From positions 29,608 through 93,607 of the forward strand of contig JAKUUR010000004.1 of NCBI GenBank assembly GCA_022448455.1: 64,000 nucleotides of DNA, written 5' to 3'. This stretch comes from Candidatus Thioglobus autotrophicus (GTDB taxonomy: Bacteria > Pseudomonadota > Gammaproteobacteria > PS1 > Pseudothioglobaceae). The notes below the pieces were generated by a model. That model searched no databases and was not told the DNA's origin. It saw nothing but the letters and a program-made list of their open reading frames with translations. Shown here one piece after another: positions 28,543 to 39,859 of this stretch (position 1 is the first letter of the stretch; each line of letters opens with the position of its first letter). The position numbers and the translations under genes were made by a program.

Positions 28543-29874
28543 GTGGATAAATTCTTTGGTACCGATGGCATAAGAGGAACGGTTGGCAAGCCACCTATTA
28601 CGGCGGACTTTTTGTTGAAAGTAGGTTGGGCAGTAGGTTCTGTTTTGTCGGAAAATGGGCCCGCAAGTGTGATTATTGGTAAGGACACTCGCGTTTCAGG
28701 TTATCTGTTTGAATCCGCCCTCGAGGCGGGTTTTTTGTCTGCAGGGGTTAGTGTGGGACTGTTAGGACCAATGCCTTCACCGGCGATTGCCTATTTAACC
28801 AAAGCTTATGGTGCGAGTGCAGGAGTTGTAATCAGTGCCTCCCATAATAACTTTCAAGATAACGGCGTTAAGTTTTTCTCAAGTCAAGGTTTAAAGCTAA
28901 GCGATAAAACCCAGAAAGCCATAGAGAAAAAAATTTCTACTCCCATGGTTAGTGTTGATTCAGCCAATATTGGTAAAGCATTCAGGCATGACCAGGCTTT
29001 AGGTAGATATATCGAATTTTGTAAATCAACTTTCGATCGAATTTGTAATCTTTCTCATCTAACTATTGTTGTTGATTGTGCCAACGGCGCAACTTACAAT
29101 ATTGCACAATGTGTGTTTGAAGAGTTGGGTGCTAAGGTGATTATGATTAATAACCAGCCTGATGGTTACAACATTAACCATAATTGCGGCGCAACTGACA
29201 CAACACATTTACAACAAGAAGTTTTAAACCACGAAGCAGACTTAGGTATCGCTTTTGATGGTGACGGTGATCGCTTGATAATGGTTGATCATACTGGCGA
29301 GAAGGTTGATGGAGATGAGCTAGTATTTATCATTGCCAAGGCATGGAAAAAAAATGGTACCCTTAAATCAAGCACAGTGGTTGGAACAAAAATGTCCAAT
29401 TTGGGAATGCGCGAAGCACTTTCAGATCTGGATATCAATTTTATTGAAGCTGACGTGGGTGACAGATTTGTGATGGAACAATTGATACTAAACAAAGCTA
29501 ATCTTGGTGGTGAAGGCTCTGGACACATTATTTGTCTTAATAAATCTACCTCGGGTGACGGCATTATTGCTGCATTGCAAGTTTTAGAAGTTATGTTGAA
29601 GTCTAATCAATCTTTGTATGACCTCAAAAAGGAAATGACTAAGTACCCCCAGGTGCTCATTAATGTTAAAACGAATGGTAAGCTGGACTTGGAGAATCAC
29701 GAAAATCTTAATCAAGTCATATCAGTTGTTAAAGGAGAACTTGCAGACAAAGGACGCGTACTTATTAGGGAATCAGGTACTGAGCCTCTAGTTAGAATTA
29801 TGGTAGAAAGCATCGATTTAGATTTAGCGAATAAAAGTGCAAATCAGTTAGCAGAAGCTCTGCAATCAAGTTAA
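28543..29874 (+). CDS. glmM: phosphoglucosamine mutase
   Basis: [31 protein letters not shown]. Confidence 0.97.
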   Translation: MDKFFGTDGIRGTVGKPPITADFLLKVGWAVGSVLSENGPASVIIGKDTRVSGYLFESALEAGFLSAGVSVGLLGPMPSPAIAYLTKAYGASAGVVISASHNNFQDNGVKFFSSQGLKLSDKTQKAIEKKISTPMVSVDSANIGKAFRHDQALGRYIEFCKSTFDRICNLSHLTIVVDCANGATYNIAQCVFEELGAKVIMINNQPDGYNINHNCGATDTTHLQQEVLNHEADLGIAFDGDGDRLIMVDHTGEKVDGDELVFIIAKAWKKNGTLKSSTVVGTKMSNLGMREALSDLDINFIEADVGDRFVMEQLILNKANLGGEGSGHIICLNKSTSGDGIIAALQVLEVMLKSNQSLYDLKKEMTKYPQVLINVKTNGKLDLENHENLNQVISVVKGELADKGRVLIRESGTEPLVRIMVESIDLDLANKSANQLAEALQSS

Positions 29875-29934
29875 TCTTTACCATAATTTCAATATAATAT
29901 CGTTTTTCATAACGATAACCTACCAGAGGAAAGC

Positions 29935-30672
29935 ATGAGTTTTACAGCTTTAGAGTTAGGAGTAGTTGCTTTGATTTTTTCCTGGTCAGGTTTCGTAAGA
30001 ACAGGACTTGGTTTTGGTGGTGCGGCTTTGGGACTACCTCTAATGATGCTCGTTGGTGGATCTCCGATTGACTGGTTACCAATTATTGGAATTCATTTAT
30101 TCTTTTTTTCAGGTATTGCTCTCTCCAAGGTATTGAAGAAAGTTGATTGGAGGTATTTAAAGAGCTCATTGCCGTGGATTTTGCCTGCAAAATTATTAGG
30201 TGTCATTGGCCTGATAAACCTTCCGGCAGATGTGATGACTGTGATTGTTTACCTGATCACTAGCTTTTATGCATTTACCTGGATCCTTGATCGTCCAATC
30301 GGATCTCAGAAAAATTGGGTTGATAATTTATTATTGTTCTTAGGTGGATATATATCTGGAACTTCTTTAACTGGAGCTCCATTAATAGTTGCAGTTTATA
30401 TGCGCCACATTGTTAAGGAGCAGTTGCGAAATACACTATTTGTTTTGTGGATTTTCCTGGTTGCAATTAAGATGAGCGCATTTATAGTGGTTGGGGTTTA
30501 TATTGACTGGCGTTTTGCTTTAATGTTAATTCCAGCGGCAGCTATTGGACATTACGTTGGACTCAAAGCTCACGATAAAATTATGGAAAATAATGATCGA
30601 TTCAAGAGGTGGATAGGAGGAGTGTTGCTGTCAGTTTGTGCTATTGGCTTTATAAGGCTTTTTATTATTTAA
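29935..30672 (+). CDS. TauE/SafE family sulfite/anion exporter
   Basis: Multi-TM, GFVRTGLGFGGAALGLPLMML, GTSLTGAPLIVAVYM. Confidence 0.88.
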   Translation: MSFTALELGVVALIFSWSGFVRTGLGFGGAALGLPLMMLVGGSPIDWLPIIGIHLFFFSGIALSKVLKKVDWRYLKSSLPWILPAKLLGVIGLINLPADVMTVIVYLITSFYAFTWILDRPIGSQKNWVDNLLLFLGGYISGTSLTGAPLIVAVYMRHIVKEQLRNTLFVLWIFLVAIKMSAFIVVGVYIDWRFALMLIPAAAIGHYVGLKAHDKIMENNDRFKRWIGGVLLSVCAIGFIRLFII

Positions 30673-30689
30673 TCTTAACTTCTGAGAGT

Positions 30690-31151
30690 TTATTCAATCA
30701 AACCAAGAGGTATTTCGGTGGTATGTTTAATTTCTTCAATAGCGAAATGTGAGGTCACCTTAGCAAATTGAACTTTATCAATTAAACGTTTATAAAAGCT
30801 GTCATAGCTTTCAATATCACTAACAATAACTTTTAATAGGTAGTCAATTTCACCGCTCATTCGGTAACACTCTACAACTTCAGGAATCTGTCGGATAGTT
30901 TCGTCAAAAATTCTGATTTTTTCTTGATCATGTGTATTCAATGTCACAAAAACCATCGTCGTGACGTTTAATCCAATTTTTTTGCGGTCAACTAGAGAGA
31001 CGGTTTTACTGATGTAGCCAAGATTTTTTAATTGCTTTATGCGCTTCCAGCAAGGCGTAGTTGATAAGTGAACTTCAGCTGAGAGTTGTTGAATGGTCAT
31101 TTCTGCATTATGTTGCAGTAACTCTAGCAGTTTGACATCTATTGCATCCAT
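30690..31151 (-). CDS. Lrp/AsnC family transcriptional regulator
   Basis: MDAIDVKLLELLQHNAEMTIQQLSAEVHLSTTPCWKRIKQLKNLGYI; RAM-like C-domain; divergent from sulfite reductase. Confidence 0.95.
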   Translation of the reverse strand: MDAIDVKLLELLQHNAEMTIQQLSAEVHLSTTPCWKRIKQLKNLGYISKTVSLVDRKKIGLNVTTMVFVTLNTHDQEKIRIFDETIRQIPEVVECYRMSGEIDYLLKVIVSDIESYDSFYKRLIDKVQFAKVTSHFAIEEIKHTTEIPLGLIE

Positions 31152-31176
31152 AATCTAATCCAAAAATAGGAAAAAA

Positions 31177-31191
31177 TATAATATTTTTCTA
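31177..31191 (-). promoter_or_regulatory. candidate Lrp-family operator (tataatatttttcta; reverse tagaaaaatattata)
   Basis: 13/15 to Lrp consensus YAGHAWATTWTDCTR. Confidence 0.3.
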
Positions 31192-31247
31192 TAATTTTGA
31201 ATTTTACCAGTAAATAAGCATTATTTTTTCTATAAATATTCAAATAA

Positions 31248-31262
31248 TAGAATATGTTACTA
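31248..31262 (+). promoter_or_regulatory. candidate Lrp-family operator tagaatatgttacta
   Basis: 14/15 to YAGHAWATTWTDCTR in the divergent lrp/sulfite reductase intergenic region. Confidence 0.45.
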
Positions 31263-31296
31263 TAATATTTCAATATCTATATATAGAAGTAATAAC

Positions 31297-32934
31297 ATGT
31301 ATCAATATAGCCCTGAAGATACTAAATTTTTAGTTGAAAGAGTGGATCAGTTTGAGAAGCAATTAAAACGTCATTTGGATGGTGATTTAGATGCTGCTAA
31401 ATTTAGAAGTCTCAGATTAAGAAACGGACTTTATATGGAATTGCATGCTCATATGTTGAGGGTTGCTATTCCATACGGAACTTTAAACACAATTCAACTT
31501 AGAGCGCTTGCCGATGTGGCCGATAAGTATGATCGTGGCTTTGGCCATTTCACAACTCGTCAAAATATCCAATATAATTGGATTGAATTGTCTGAGATTG
31601 CCAATCTACTTCGTGAGTTATCAAGTGTAGGTCTTCACGCCATTCAGACTAGCGGTAAAGCAACACGGAACATTACAGCTGACCCATTATCTGGACTGAC
31701 AGAGGGAGAGATTGCTGATGCCAGACCCTATTGCGAATTGATTCGTCGATGGTTGAATTTACATCCAGAATTTTCTTGGTTACCAGGTAAATTCAAGATT
31801 GCTATTAATGGCGCAAAGTTAGATGAAACAGCACTTAGAGTTCATGACCTTGGGTTGAGATTGATTCGAAATAAAGAAGGTGAGCTCGGTTTTACTGTTT
31901 ATGTTGGCGGAGGCTTGGGTGCAGCGGCAATGGTGGCAGCTGAAACAGCATCTTTTGTTCCTGTTGAGGATATCCTTAGTTATCTTGAATCTGCTATGAG
32001 AATATACAATTTAAAAGGCCGTCGAGATCATCTTAAAAAGTTACGAATCAAATTTTTAGTTCGTGAGCTTGGTGCAAAGGAATATTCCCGATTAGTTGAT
32101 GAAGACTGGAAACAAACCAGGGACGATCCCGAGTTGAAGTTAAACTTAACTCATTTATCAGAACTTGAAAAAGATTTTGCTCTGCCAATTAAACCATTGG
32201 CTCTTGATGGTTTTGTAGACAAAGTTGATTTTAATTACAGTATATGGAAGAAAAACAATGTTCGAGCTCATAAAGTATCGGGTCACAGTATCGTCAACAT
32301 ATCGCTCACAAAACTTGGCGAAGCTCCTGGCGATGCAACTTCAGAGCAGATGCGGATTTTGGCAGATTTAGCTGACCAATACAGTTATAGCGAGCTTAGA
32401 ACAACAAAAAGGCAAACAATTGTTTTTCCTTATGTTCGAAAAGATCAGGTTTTTGATTTATGGCAGTCACTTGAAAAATATGGATTAGCGAGTCCGCATC
32501 AGGGAACTCTGGCACAGATTGTGGCTTGTCCTGGTGGTGATTATTGTGATTTAGCAAAGGCCGGCTCTATTCCTATTGCAACAAGAGTACAACAGCGTTT
32601 TGACGATATGGATAAATTGCTTGACATTGGCGACCTAAATATCAACATATCAGGCTGTGAAAACTCTTGTGCACATCATCACGTAGCTGATATAGGCTTA
32701 CTGGGAATGCAAAAGAATGGAGAGGAGTATTATCAAATAACTGTTGCTGGTGAAACTCTTCATAAAACTGTTATTGGTAAAAAGTTAGGTCCTTCTGTTA
32801 GTGGGGATAACGTTGTTGATGCGGTTGAAGATATCGTCAATGTTTACTTAGATAATCGTGAAGAGGAAGAAAAATTCACGGAAGTTTTCAAGCGTATCGG
32901 TATTAAGCCATTTAAGGAGAAGGTCTATGAGTGA
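31297..32934 (+). CDS. cysI: siroheme [4Fe-4S] sulfite/nitrite reductase hemoprotein (assimilatory sulfite reductase)
   Basis: FGHFTTRQNIQYNWIEL, CPGGDYCDLAKA, INISGCENSCAHHHVADIGLLG Cys motifs. Confidence 0.9.
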   Translation: MYQYSPEDTKFLVERVDQFEKQLKRHLDGDLDAAKFRSLRLRNGLYMELHAHMLRVAIPYGTLNTIQLRALADVADKYDRGFGHFTTRQNIQYNWIELSEIANLLRELSSVGLHAIQTSGKATRNITADPLSGLTEGEIADARPYCELIRRWLNLHPEFSWLPGKFKIAINGAKLDETALRVHDLGLRLIRNKEGELGFTVYVGGGLGAAAMVAAETASFVPVEDILSYLESAMRIYNLKGRRDHLKKLRIKFLVRELGAKEYSRLVDEDWKQTRDDPELKLNLTHLSELEKDFALPIKPLALDGFVDKVDFNYSIWKKNNVRAHKVSGHSIVNISLTKLGEAPGDATSEQMRILADLADQYSYSELRTTKRQTIVFPYVRKDQVFDLWQSLEKYGLASPHQGTLAQIVACPGGDYCDLAKAGSIPIATRVQQRFDDMDKLLDIGDLNINISGCENSCAHHHVADIGLLGMQKNGEEYYQITVAGETLHKTVIGKKLGPSVSGDNVVDAVEDIVNVYLDNREEEEKFTEVFKRIGIKPFKEKVYE

Positions 32935-33421
32935 GTCTAATGAATTAACTGCTGCAAGTGCAACTTTAGGAGCTAAGGTTGCGGAATCAAGGCCACTTGA
33001 CACTAGTGTATTAAATAAAGACAACGAAAGTATTGAGCTTTTCAGTGTCGAACAATGGATTGAAAACGTAGATGAAGTATCAAAGTTAGGAGTTGGAGTA
33101 ATTGTTAAGCCTGCAGATGATGTACAACTGCTGAAAGACACTTTGAATGATGTCGCTTTGATTGCACTAGATTTTAATAATTTCGATGATGGTAGAGGAT
33201 ACTCTCAGGCTTACTTGTTAAGCAAGAGGTGGAAGTATGCAGGGGAAATTATTGGCATCAATGCACACTTGGATCAATTACAATTCATGCTCAGATCTGG
33301 AGTGACTAGCTACAAACTTTTGGAAGGCTATGAGGGCTTTGATGAGCTCGACTACTCTAATGGATTCAGTATCTGCTATCAAGCAGCAGCAAACAATTCA
33401 GGATTGAAAAAAAAGTTTTAA
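32927..33421 (+). CDS. DUF934 family protein (sulfite-reductase partner)
   Basis: VIVKPADDVQLLKD...IALDFNNFDDGRGYSQAYLLSKRWKYAGEI; overlaps sulfite reductase gene; start at 32927. Confidence 0.9.
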   Translation: MSESNELTAASATLGAKVAESRPLDTSVLNKDNESIELFSVEQWIENVDEVSKLGVGVIVKPADDVQLLKDTLNDVALIALDFNNFDDGRGYSQAYLLSKRWKYAGEIIGINAHLDQLQFMLRSGVTSYKLLEGYEGFDELDYSNGFSICYQAAANNSGLKKKF

Positions 33422-33509
33422 TTTCCCCAGTCTAAAGAAAATTTCTTATAAAAGGAATTAATTCAGAGTAGAGATTGGACAGAATATATAGTTTAAAATT
33501 GCGCTGATT

Positions 33510-34085
33510 ATGAATGAGTACTTGTTAATCCTAGTTAGTACAATTTTGGTTAACAATTTTGTACTGGTAAAGTTTTTGGGGCTTTGTCCTTTTATGGGTG
33601 TCTCCAAGAAAATGGATACAGCCATAGGTATGGGCTTTGCAACGACATTTGTCTTGACTTTGGCAAGTATTACTAGTTACCTCATTAATACTTATCTTTT
33701 AATTCCGCTTGAATTAGAGTACCTTAGAACAATCGCTTTTATCGTAACGATTGCCGCTGTTGTTGGCTTTACTGAATTAGTTGTTAATAAAACTTCACCA
33801 GTTTTGCACCAATCATTGGGCGTTTTTTTACCGCTCATTACGACGAACTGTGCGGTGCTTGGTGTTGCTCTTTTGAATGTTGCAGCGAGTAATAGTTTTC
33901 TCCAGTCAGCAGTTTATGGCTTTGGTGCTGCTGTTGGTTTTTCTTTTGTTTTGGTGCTTTTTTCAGGTATTAGAGAACGTATTGAGTCAGCCGATGTTCC
34001 AAAAATCTTTCAAGGTGTTCCTATTGCACTGATTACTGCGGGCTTGATGTCTATGGCATTTATGGGCTTTATTGGATTAGTGTAA
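33510..34085 (+). CDS. rnfA: electron transport complex subunit RnfA
   Basis: [36 protein letters not shown]. Confidence 0.96.
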   Translation: MNEYLLILVSTILVNNFVLVKFLGLCPFMGVSKKMDTAIGMGFATTFVLTLASITSYLINTYLLIPLELEYLRTIAFIVTIAAVVGFTELVVNKTSPVLHQSLGVFLPLITTNCAVLGVALLNVAASNSFLQSAVYGFGAAVGFSFVLVLFSGIRERIESADVPKIFQGVPIALITAGLMSMAFMGFIGLV

Positions 34086-34627
34086 TGTTAGATGCAATCT
34101 CAACTCTTTCCCTATTGGCACTATTATTGGGTTTAGGCTTAGGTTACGCTGCGATAAGATACAGAGTAAAAGGTAACCCTTTGATTGACCAAATCGATGC
34201 AATCTTGCCACAAACGCAATGTGGCCAATGTGACTTTCCAGGTTGTCGTCCTTATGCAGAAGCAATAGCCAGTGGTGAGGTAGAAATTAATCAGTGTCCA
34301 CCAGGTGGCCAGGAGGGCGTCGACGCTCTTGCAGAGCTTTTAGGTGTTGAAACATTGCCTTTAAATCAAGTGCACGGAGAAACCAAACCAAAGCGAGTTG
34401 CTGTGGTTGATGAAAAGGTTTGTATTGGCTGTACTTTATGTATTCAAGCTTGTCCAGTTGATGCTTTTGTGGGCTCCTCGAAGGTTATGACAACTGTTAT
34501 CGCCGAAGAGTGTACTGGCTGTGATTTATGCTTACCTGTATGCCCTGTAGATTGTATTGATATGGTTGAAATTAAGCCCACATTTAGAACTTATGTGCCA
34601 GATATTTCGGAGTTAGCCCATGCTTAA
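34085..34627 (+). CDS. rnfB: electron transport complex subunit RnfB
   Basis: [16 protein letters not shown] plus 2x[4Fe-4S] [31 protein letters not shown]. Confidence 0.96.
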   Translation: MLDAISTLSLLALLLGLGLGYAAIRYRVKGNPLIDQIDAILPQTQCGQCDFPGCRPYAEAIASGEVEINQCPPGGQEGVDALAELLGVETLPLNQVHGETKPKRVAVVDEKVCIGCTLCIQACPVDAFVGSSKVMTTVIAEECTGCDLCLPVCPVDCIDMVEIKPTFRTYVPDISELAHA

Positions 34628-36137
34628 GTTTAAATATAATGGTGGCTTGAAATTGGAAAACCCATATCCAGTTGATGCAATTGACTTGATTCGAATACCT
34701 CTGCCAGACAAAGTAGTTTTACCTATGCAGCAGCGTATTGGAAATCAAGCGATACCAATCGTTAGTGTCGGTGAACGCGTTTTAACGGGTCAAATTGTAG
34801 CTACAATAGATGACCAGCGTTGTGCCCCTGTTCACGCTTCTATTTCAGGTACTGTTGTGGCCATTGACGAGCATGTGTACGCTCACAAGTCAGGACTCAA
34901 AGGGCTTTGTGTGACTATTGAATCTGATGGCAAGGATGAATGGGTTGATACCAGTATTGGTTGCACAGAGCATTACGAGGCTTGTACAGCTAATACAATC
35001 TATAACAAAATACGCGTTTCTGGGATTGTAGGAATGGGTGGTGCCGGCTTCCCTACACATACTAAAGTGAGATTGGCAGAAGGATGTCATACCTTGCTTG
35101 TGAATGCAACTGAATGTGAACCTGGTATTACCTGTGACGCAGCATTAATGCAGGCTTATCCTACTAAGGTAATCAGAGGTATCGAAGTCTTACTCCATAT
35201 TTGTCAAGCTGAACGTGCAATTATTGCTATCGAAGATGACAAACAGGATGCCATCGCAGCGCTCAATAAGTTTTGTAATAATGAAAACATCACTATTGAA
35301 GTGATGCCAACTAAATACACTTCAGGAGCCGAAAAATTACTACTTAAATCTCTTTTGGGAATTGAGGTTCCTACAGGAAAATTTGCATCTGACGTTGGTG
35401 TTCTTTGTCAGAATGTAGCTACTGTAGTTGCAATGTTTGATGCTGTGGTTGAGAATAGACCTTTAATTTCCCGTGCAGTGACTGTAGCAGGTAGTGCTGT
35501 AAAAGAGTCAAAAAATTTCCAAGTTAGGCTTGGGGCAAGTTACGACTACTTATTAAGTTTTGTTGATATTGTAGAAGGAAGTCACAAGATTAGTATGAAT
35601 GGCTTAATGATGGGAATTGAACTTGATAGTACTAATTATTCTGTCTCTAAAAATACCAATTGTGTTTTTATTGATCAGTTAGAGGAGAGTAAACCGACAA
35701 AAGAATGCATTCGATGTGGATTATGTAATACAGTTTGTCCAGTCGATTTACTACCTCAACAGCTCTATTGGTATTCTAAAAGTGAAAATATTGATAAAGC
35801 GATTGAATATAATCTTCTAGATTGTATCGAGTGCAATTGTTGTTCTTACGTCTGTCCAAGTTACATTCCTTTAGTGGATTATTACCAATACTCTAAATCA
35901 CTTTATAAACAACAAGTTAAAGAAAAGCAACAAACTGAGAGCGCTAGAGAGCGATACGAATTTCGCGAGTTGCGTCTAGAGAGAAACAAACGCGAGAGAG
36001 CGGAGATGATGGAAGCTAAGAAAATAGCCTTGAAAGAAAAAATGGCCAAAGATAAAGCGCACAAGGCAACAGTTGAAGCTGCCTTGGAGCGTGTTGACGC
36101 TGCTAAATCAGCTCACGGGTCTCAAGATGACGGTTAA
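34620..36137 (+). CDS. rnfC: electron transport complex subunit RnfC
   Basis: [36 protein letters not shown]. Confidence 0.96.
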   Translation: MLKFKYNGGLKLENPYPVDAIDLIRIPLPDKVVLPMQQRIGNQAIPIVSVGERVLTGQIVATIDDQRCAPVHASISGTVVAIDEHVYAHKSGLKGLCVTIESDGKDEWVDTSIGCTEHYEACTANTIYNKIRVSGIVGMGGAGFPTHTKVRLAEGCHTLLVNATECEPGITCDAALMQAYPTKVIRGIEVLLHICQAERAIIAIEDDKQDAIAALNKFCNNENITIEVMPTKYTSGAEKLLLKSLLGIEVPTGKFASDVGVLCQNVATVVAMFDAVVENRPLISRAVTVAGSAVKESKNFQVRLGASYDYLLSFVDIVEGSHKISMNGLMMGIELDSTNYSVSKNTNCVFIDQLEESKPTKECIRCGLCNTVCPVDLLPQQLYWYSKSENIDKAIEYNLLDCIECNCCSYVCPSYIPLVDYYQYSKSLYKQQVKEKQQTESARERYEFRELRLERNKRERAEMMEAKKIALKEKMAKDKAHKATVEAALERVDAAKSAHGSQDDG

Positions 36138-37071
36138 GTTACTCAACACCAATCAAATCATGCGTCAAGTTAGTTATGCTCTCGCATTAGGTGTTGGTGC
36201 ACAAGTATATTTTTTTGGTTCGTCAGTTCTTATCCAGATTTTTTTAGCTTGCATTACAGGTCTTATTACTGAGGCGCTCTTCTTGAGATTACGTGGTTCA
36301 GAAATTAAGCCTGAAATTGCTGATGGATCTGTCGTTTTGACAGCTATTTTGCTAGCTATTTCTATTCCCAGTATTGCACCCTGGTGGATCATAGTATTGG
36401 GTGTTTCATTTGCAGTTATTTTTGGCAAACAGATCTTCGGAGGTTTGGGCAATAATCCCTTTAATCCTGCAATGCTAGGTTATGCATTTTTACTAATCTC
36501 TTACCCAATGCAAATGACTCAGTGGCCAGCTGACTACATATCCATGGGTCAAGCTGCCGATGTGATATTTGGTTTGTCTAACATCGATGGTTTGACAGGA
36601 GCAACGAGTTTAGATCATGTGAAAACACAATTAACGATGGGCATTCCAATACAAGAGCTCGAGCTAAATTCCATCAGCCAACTATGGATCAATATTGGCT
36701 TTCTAATAGGAGGAATTTACCTACTTTTACGTAGAATAATTCTTTGGCAGATTCCTGTTTCATTACTATCAGGCGTAGTAGTGATGTCAACAGCTCTATA
36801 CCTAGTAGACTCTAATCAGTTTGCGTCATCACTCTTTCATCTTGTCAATGGGGCAACGATGTTGGCAGCATTTTTCATTGCCACGGATCCAGTAACTGCC
36901 AGTACGACACCGTCAGGTAGAATAATTTATGGCTTTTTGATTGGCATTTTGATTGTCATAATTAGGGTATTTGGTGGCTATCCAGATGCAGTTGCTTTTG
37001 CTGTACTTCTGTTAAATATCACCGTTCCTTTGATTGATTTTTATACGCAACCCAAAGTGTTTGGAAAATGA
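36127..37071 (+). CDS. rnfD: electron transport complex subunit RnfD
   Basis: FGGLGNNPFNPAMLGYAFLL, LTGATSLD FMN site, ATDPVTASTTPSG; start 36127 preferred over track 36073. Confidence 0.95.
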   Translation: MTVKLLNTNQIMRQVSYALALGVGAQVYFFGSSVLIQIFLACITGLITEALFLRLRGSEIKPEIADGSVVLTAILLAISIPSIAPWWIIVLGVSFAVIFGKQIFGGLGNNPFNPAMLGYAFLLISYPMQMTQWPADYISMGQAADVIFGLSNIDGLTGATSLDHVKTQLTMGIPIQELELNSISQLWINIGFLIGGIYLLLRRIILWQIPVSLLSGVVVMSTALYLVDSNQFASSLFHLVNGATMLAAFFIATDPVTASTTPSGRIIYGFLIGILIVIIRVFGGYPDAVAFAVLLLNITVPLIDFYTQPKVFGK

Positions 37072-37661
37072 AGAACTCAACCATTATAAAGTCAGGCTTG
37101 CTGATGTTTATTTTTACTCTCGCTTGTGTTTTTATTGTTAGCCTTGCTGAAAAAAACACCAAAGACAGAATTGAAATAAATGAGCAGCAATTACTCATTA
37201 AGCGTCTTAATGAAATTGTCACTGAGTATGACAATCCGATTCTGAGTGAAAGCTTTGATCGGAATATTAACCTTCATGGAATAGAACAGACAGTCACAAT
37301 TTTCCCTGCGAAAAATAATAATAAAGTTTTTGCGCACCTTGTTGAACATACTTACCCTAATGGCTACAACGGCAATATCAGACTTCTAACTGGGATTAGT
37401 ATTGAAGGAGAATTATTGGGTGTTCGAGTAATTAACCATAAAGAAACACCAGGCCTAGGTGACAAAATAGAAACTCGCAAATCAGATTGGATTAAGAGTT
37501 TTACGGGACTTTCATTGAATCAACCTGAAAAATCCAAATGGAAAGTTAAGAGAGACGGTGGTTTCTTTGATCAATTTACTGGAGCCACTATTACTCCACG
37601 TGCAATTGTAACTGCCGCTTATCAAATACTAGATTACTTCGACAAGTATGAAATTAAGTGA
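37068..37661 (+). CDS. rnfG: electron transport complex subunit RnfG
   Basis: NHKETPGLGDKIE, DQFTGATITPRAIV covalent FMN motif. Confidence 0.95.
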   Translation: MKNSTIIKSGLLMFIFTLACVFIVSLAEKNTKDRIEINEQQLLIKRLNEIVTEYDNPILSESFDRNINLHGIEQTVTIFPAKNNNKVFAHLVEHTYPNGYNGNIRLLTGISIEGELLGVRVINHKETPGLGDKIETRKSDWIKSFTGLSLNQPEKSKWKVKRDGGFFDQFTGATITPRAIVTAAYQILDYFDKYEIK

Positions 37662-38664
37662 TTTTGATTTTGATTTACCTAATTCATTAATTGCTCAATA
37701 TCCTAGTGAAAAGAGAACCGATTCGCGTTTATTAGTTGTACAAGACGATTTTATTAATACAACATTTTCTCAATTAGGTGAATTTCTTAAACCCAAAGAT
37801 TTATTAATTCTTAATGACACTAAGGTAATTCCTGCAAGACTTTTTGGACGCAAAGAGTCTGGTGGAAAGGTTGAAATACTAGTCGAACGACTGATTAATG
37901 ACTTTCAAGCTTTGGTGATGATTAAGGCAAGCAGGGCTCCAAAGATTGACAGTTATATAGTGCTAGAAAATGACAAAAGGGTGAGGGTATGTGATAAAGA
38001 TGCTGAACTGTATAAATTAAGCTTTGGTAGTAACTCTATTCTGACTTTGCTTAATGAAATTGGGCATGTTCCCCTTCCTCCTTATATTGAGCGAATTGAC
38101 GGAAAGGAGGACTTAATCCGTTATCAAACGGTTTATGCAAAAAATGATGGAGCTGTTGCTGCTCCAACAGCAGGACTTCATTTTGATGAACCATTACTTT
38201 CTAACCTAAATAGTTATGGGGTTAACCACGCATTTGTGACACTTCACGTGGGTGCGGGGACTTTTCAACCAGTGAAAGTTGAAGATATCAAAGATCATCA
38301 AATGCACAGTGAGTACTTTGAAGTTTGTCAGGAAACTGTTGATAAAATAGTAACTACAAAAGCAAATGGTGGTCGAATTGTCGCTGTCGGCACAACTGCT
38401 GTTAGAACACTGGAGTCAATTGCACTTCAAGGAAAGCTTTCCAGTGCAAAAGGGGATACGGATATATTTATTTATCCCGGATTTGAGTTTCGTTTGGTAG
38501 ATGCTATGATTACTAATTTTCATTTGCCAAAATCTTCTTTACTGATGTTGGTAAGCGCTTTTATTGGTATCGAGAAAATGTTTCAGATATACCAGTACGC
38601 TATCGAAGAAAAATATCGTTTTTTTAGTTACGGAGATGCGATGTTACTAGAAAAAAAACTATAG
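37648..38664 (+). CDS. queA: S-adenosylmethionine:tRNA ribosyltransferase-isomerase
   Basis: DLPNSLIAQYPSEKRTDSRLLV, APTAGLHFDEPLL, HVGAGTFQPV. Confidence 0.97.
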   Translation: MKLSDFDFDLPNSLIAQYPSEKRTDSRLLVVQDDFINTTFSQLGEFLKPKDLLILNDTKVIPARLFGRKESGGKVEILVERLINDFQALVMIKASRAPKIDSYIVLENDKRVRVCDKDAELYKLSFGSNSILTLLNEIGHVPLPPYIERIDGKEDLIRYQTVYAKNDGAVAAPTAGLHFDEPLLSNLNSYGVNHAFVTLHVGAGTFQPVKVEDIKDHQMHSEYFEVCQETVDKIVTTKANGGRIVAVGTTAVRTLESIALQGKLSSAKGDTDIFIYPGFEFRLVDAMITNFHLPKSSLLMLVSAFIGIEKMFQIYQYAIEEKYRFFSYGDAMLLEKKL

Positions 38665-39828
38665 AGACTTTGTTGAGAGATGTTTTGAGAGGGCGAAGAT
38701 TAGGAATGCCAATATTGGAAAGATTAAGAAACTGGTTTTGATTGATGTAGCCTGTGCAATAAACCCAATAAATAATGGACCTATAAGCATTCCACCATAC
38801 CCCAGTGTTGCGATGCTCGCTATTGCTGTGCCTTGAGGTATATTTTTGTCATTTGCTGCACGAGAAAAAGCTAACGGTATGATGACTGCGATACCTAACC
38901 CTATTAAACTAAAACCAATCACTAATGGAAGAAGAGATCCGAATGTAACTAAAATTATGGATCCTATCATAGCAACTAATCCAGAGTATTGGGCTGTCTT
39001 CGAAGGTCCGATGATAGATACAATTTTGTCACCCATCAATCTCATGGTAAACATACAAATAGAAAAAGCAGTAAAACCTAGAGCTGCACTACCATCGTCA
39101 ATGCTGGCAACGCTAATAAGAAAAATTGCGCTCCAGTCTGCTACAGCACCTTCACCCAATGAAGCAAAAAACGTTATAAAGGCTACGGTAAGTAAAGGCC
39201 CCCTAGGTATTGAAATAAATGGAACATTTTTGTCTCTTTGTCTTTTCTCAGATTGAAATGGAATTGTCAAAATACTAAGTGTAACCAAAAAAATCACAAT
39301 TGAGCTGATTGTAAAATGAGTCTTTACGCCTAGATTATAGGTAGCTAATAAAACACCAGAGCCTGCTCCAATTCCTGATCCAAGACTCCACATTGCGTGA
39401 AAGGATGACATTAAAGGTCGCTTATTTTTACGTTCTACTTCCGCAGCCCAGGCATTCATTGCAACGTCAATTCCTCCATGAATTCCTCCAAAAAATATTA
39501 TTGCAGCAATAAGCATCCAGATTGAGTTTGCATATGCGATGAAGATAAGGGTTAGTGGAAGAAATATACTACTAGCAAGCTTGGTCACAAATGCCGCACC
39601 ATAATGATCAGCAGCTCTTCCAAAAATAGAGAATGCAACAACAGCTGATAAGCCTGCTAAGAAAATTAATAATCCTAAAGAGGCTGGCGATAAATCATGA
39701 ATATTTGAAATTGCTGGAATACGTGACGCCCAAGTTCCAAATAAAGCACCATTAATAGCAAAAATCATTGAAACTGCAAATCTACTATTTCGAATTTTAG
39801 TCATGAATTTGTGGAACGTTAATGTCAT
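38659..39828 (-). CDS. MFS transporter
   Basis: 12-TM-like, FAINGALFGTWASRIPAISN. Confidence 0.85.
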   Translation of the reverse strand: MTLTFHKFMTKIRNSRFAVSMIFAINGALFGTWASRIPAISNIHDLSPASLGLLIFLAGLSAVVAFSIFGRAADHYGAAFVTKLASSIFLPLTLIFIAYANSIWMLIAAIIFFGGIHGGIDVAMNAWAAEVERKNKRPLMSSFHAMWSLGSGIGAGSGVLLATYNLGVKTHFTISSIVIFLVTLSILTIPFQSEKRQRDKNVPFISIPRGPLLTVAFITFFASLGEGAVADWSAIFLISVASIDDGSAALGFTAFSICMFTMRLMGDKIVSIIGPSKTAQYSGLVAMIGSIILVTFGSLLPLVIGFSLIGLGIAVIIPLAFSRAANDKNIPQGTAIASIATLGYGGMLIGPLFIGFIAQATSIKTSFLIFPILAFLIFALSKHLSTKSL

Positions 39829-39859
39829 TAATAATCATGTATGTTCCTAGTTATAAGTT

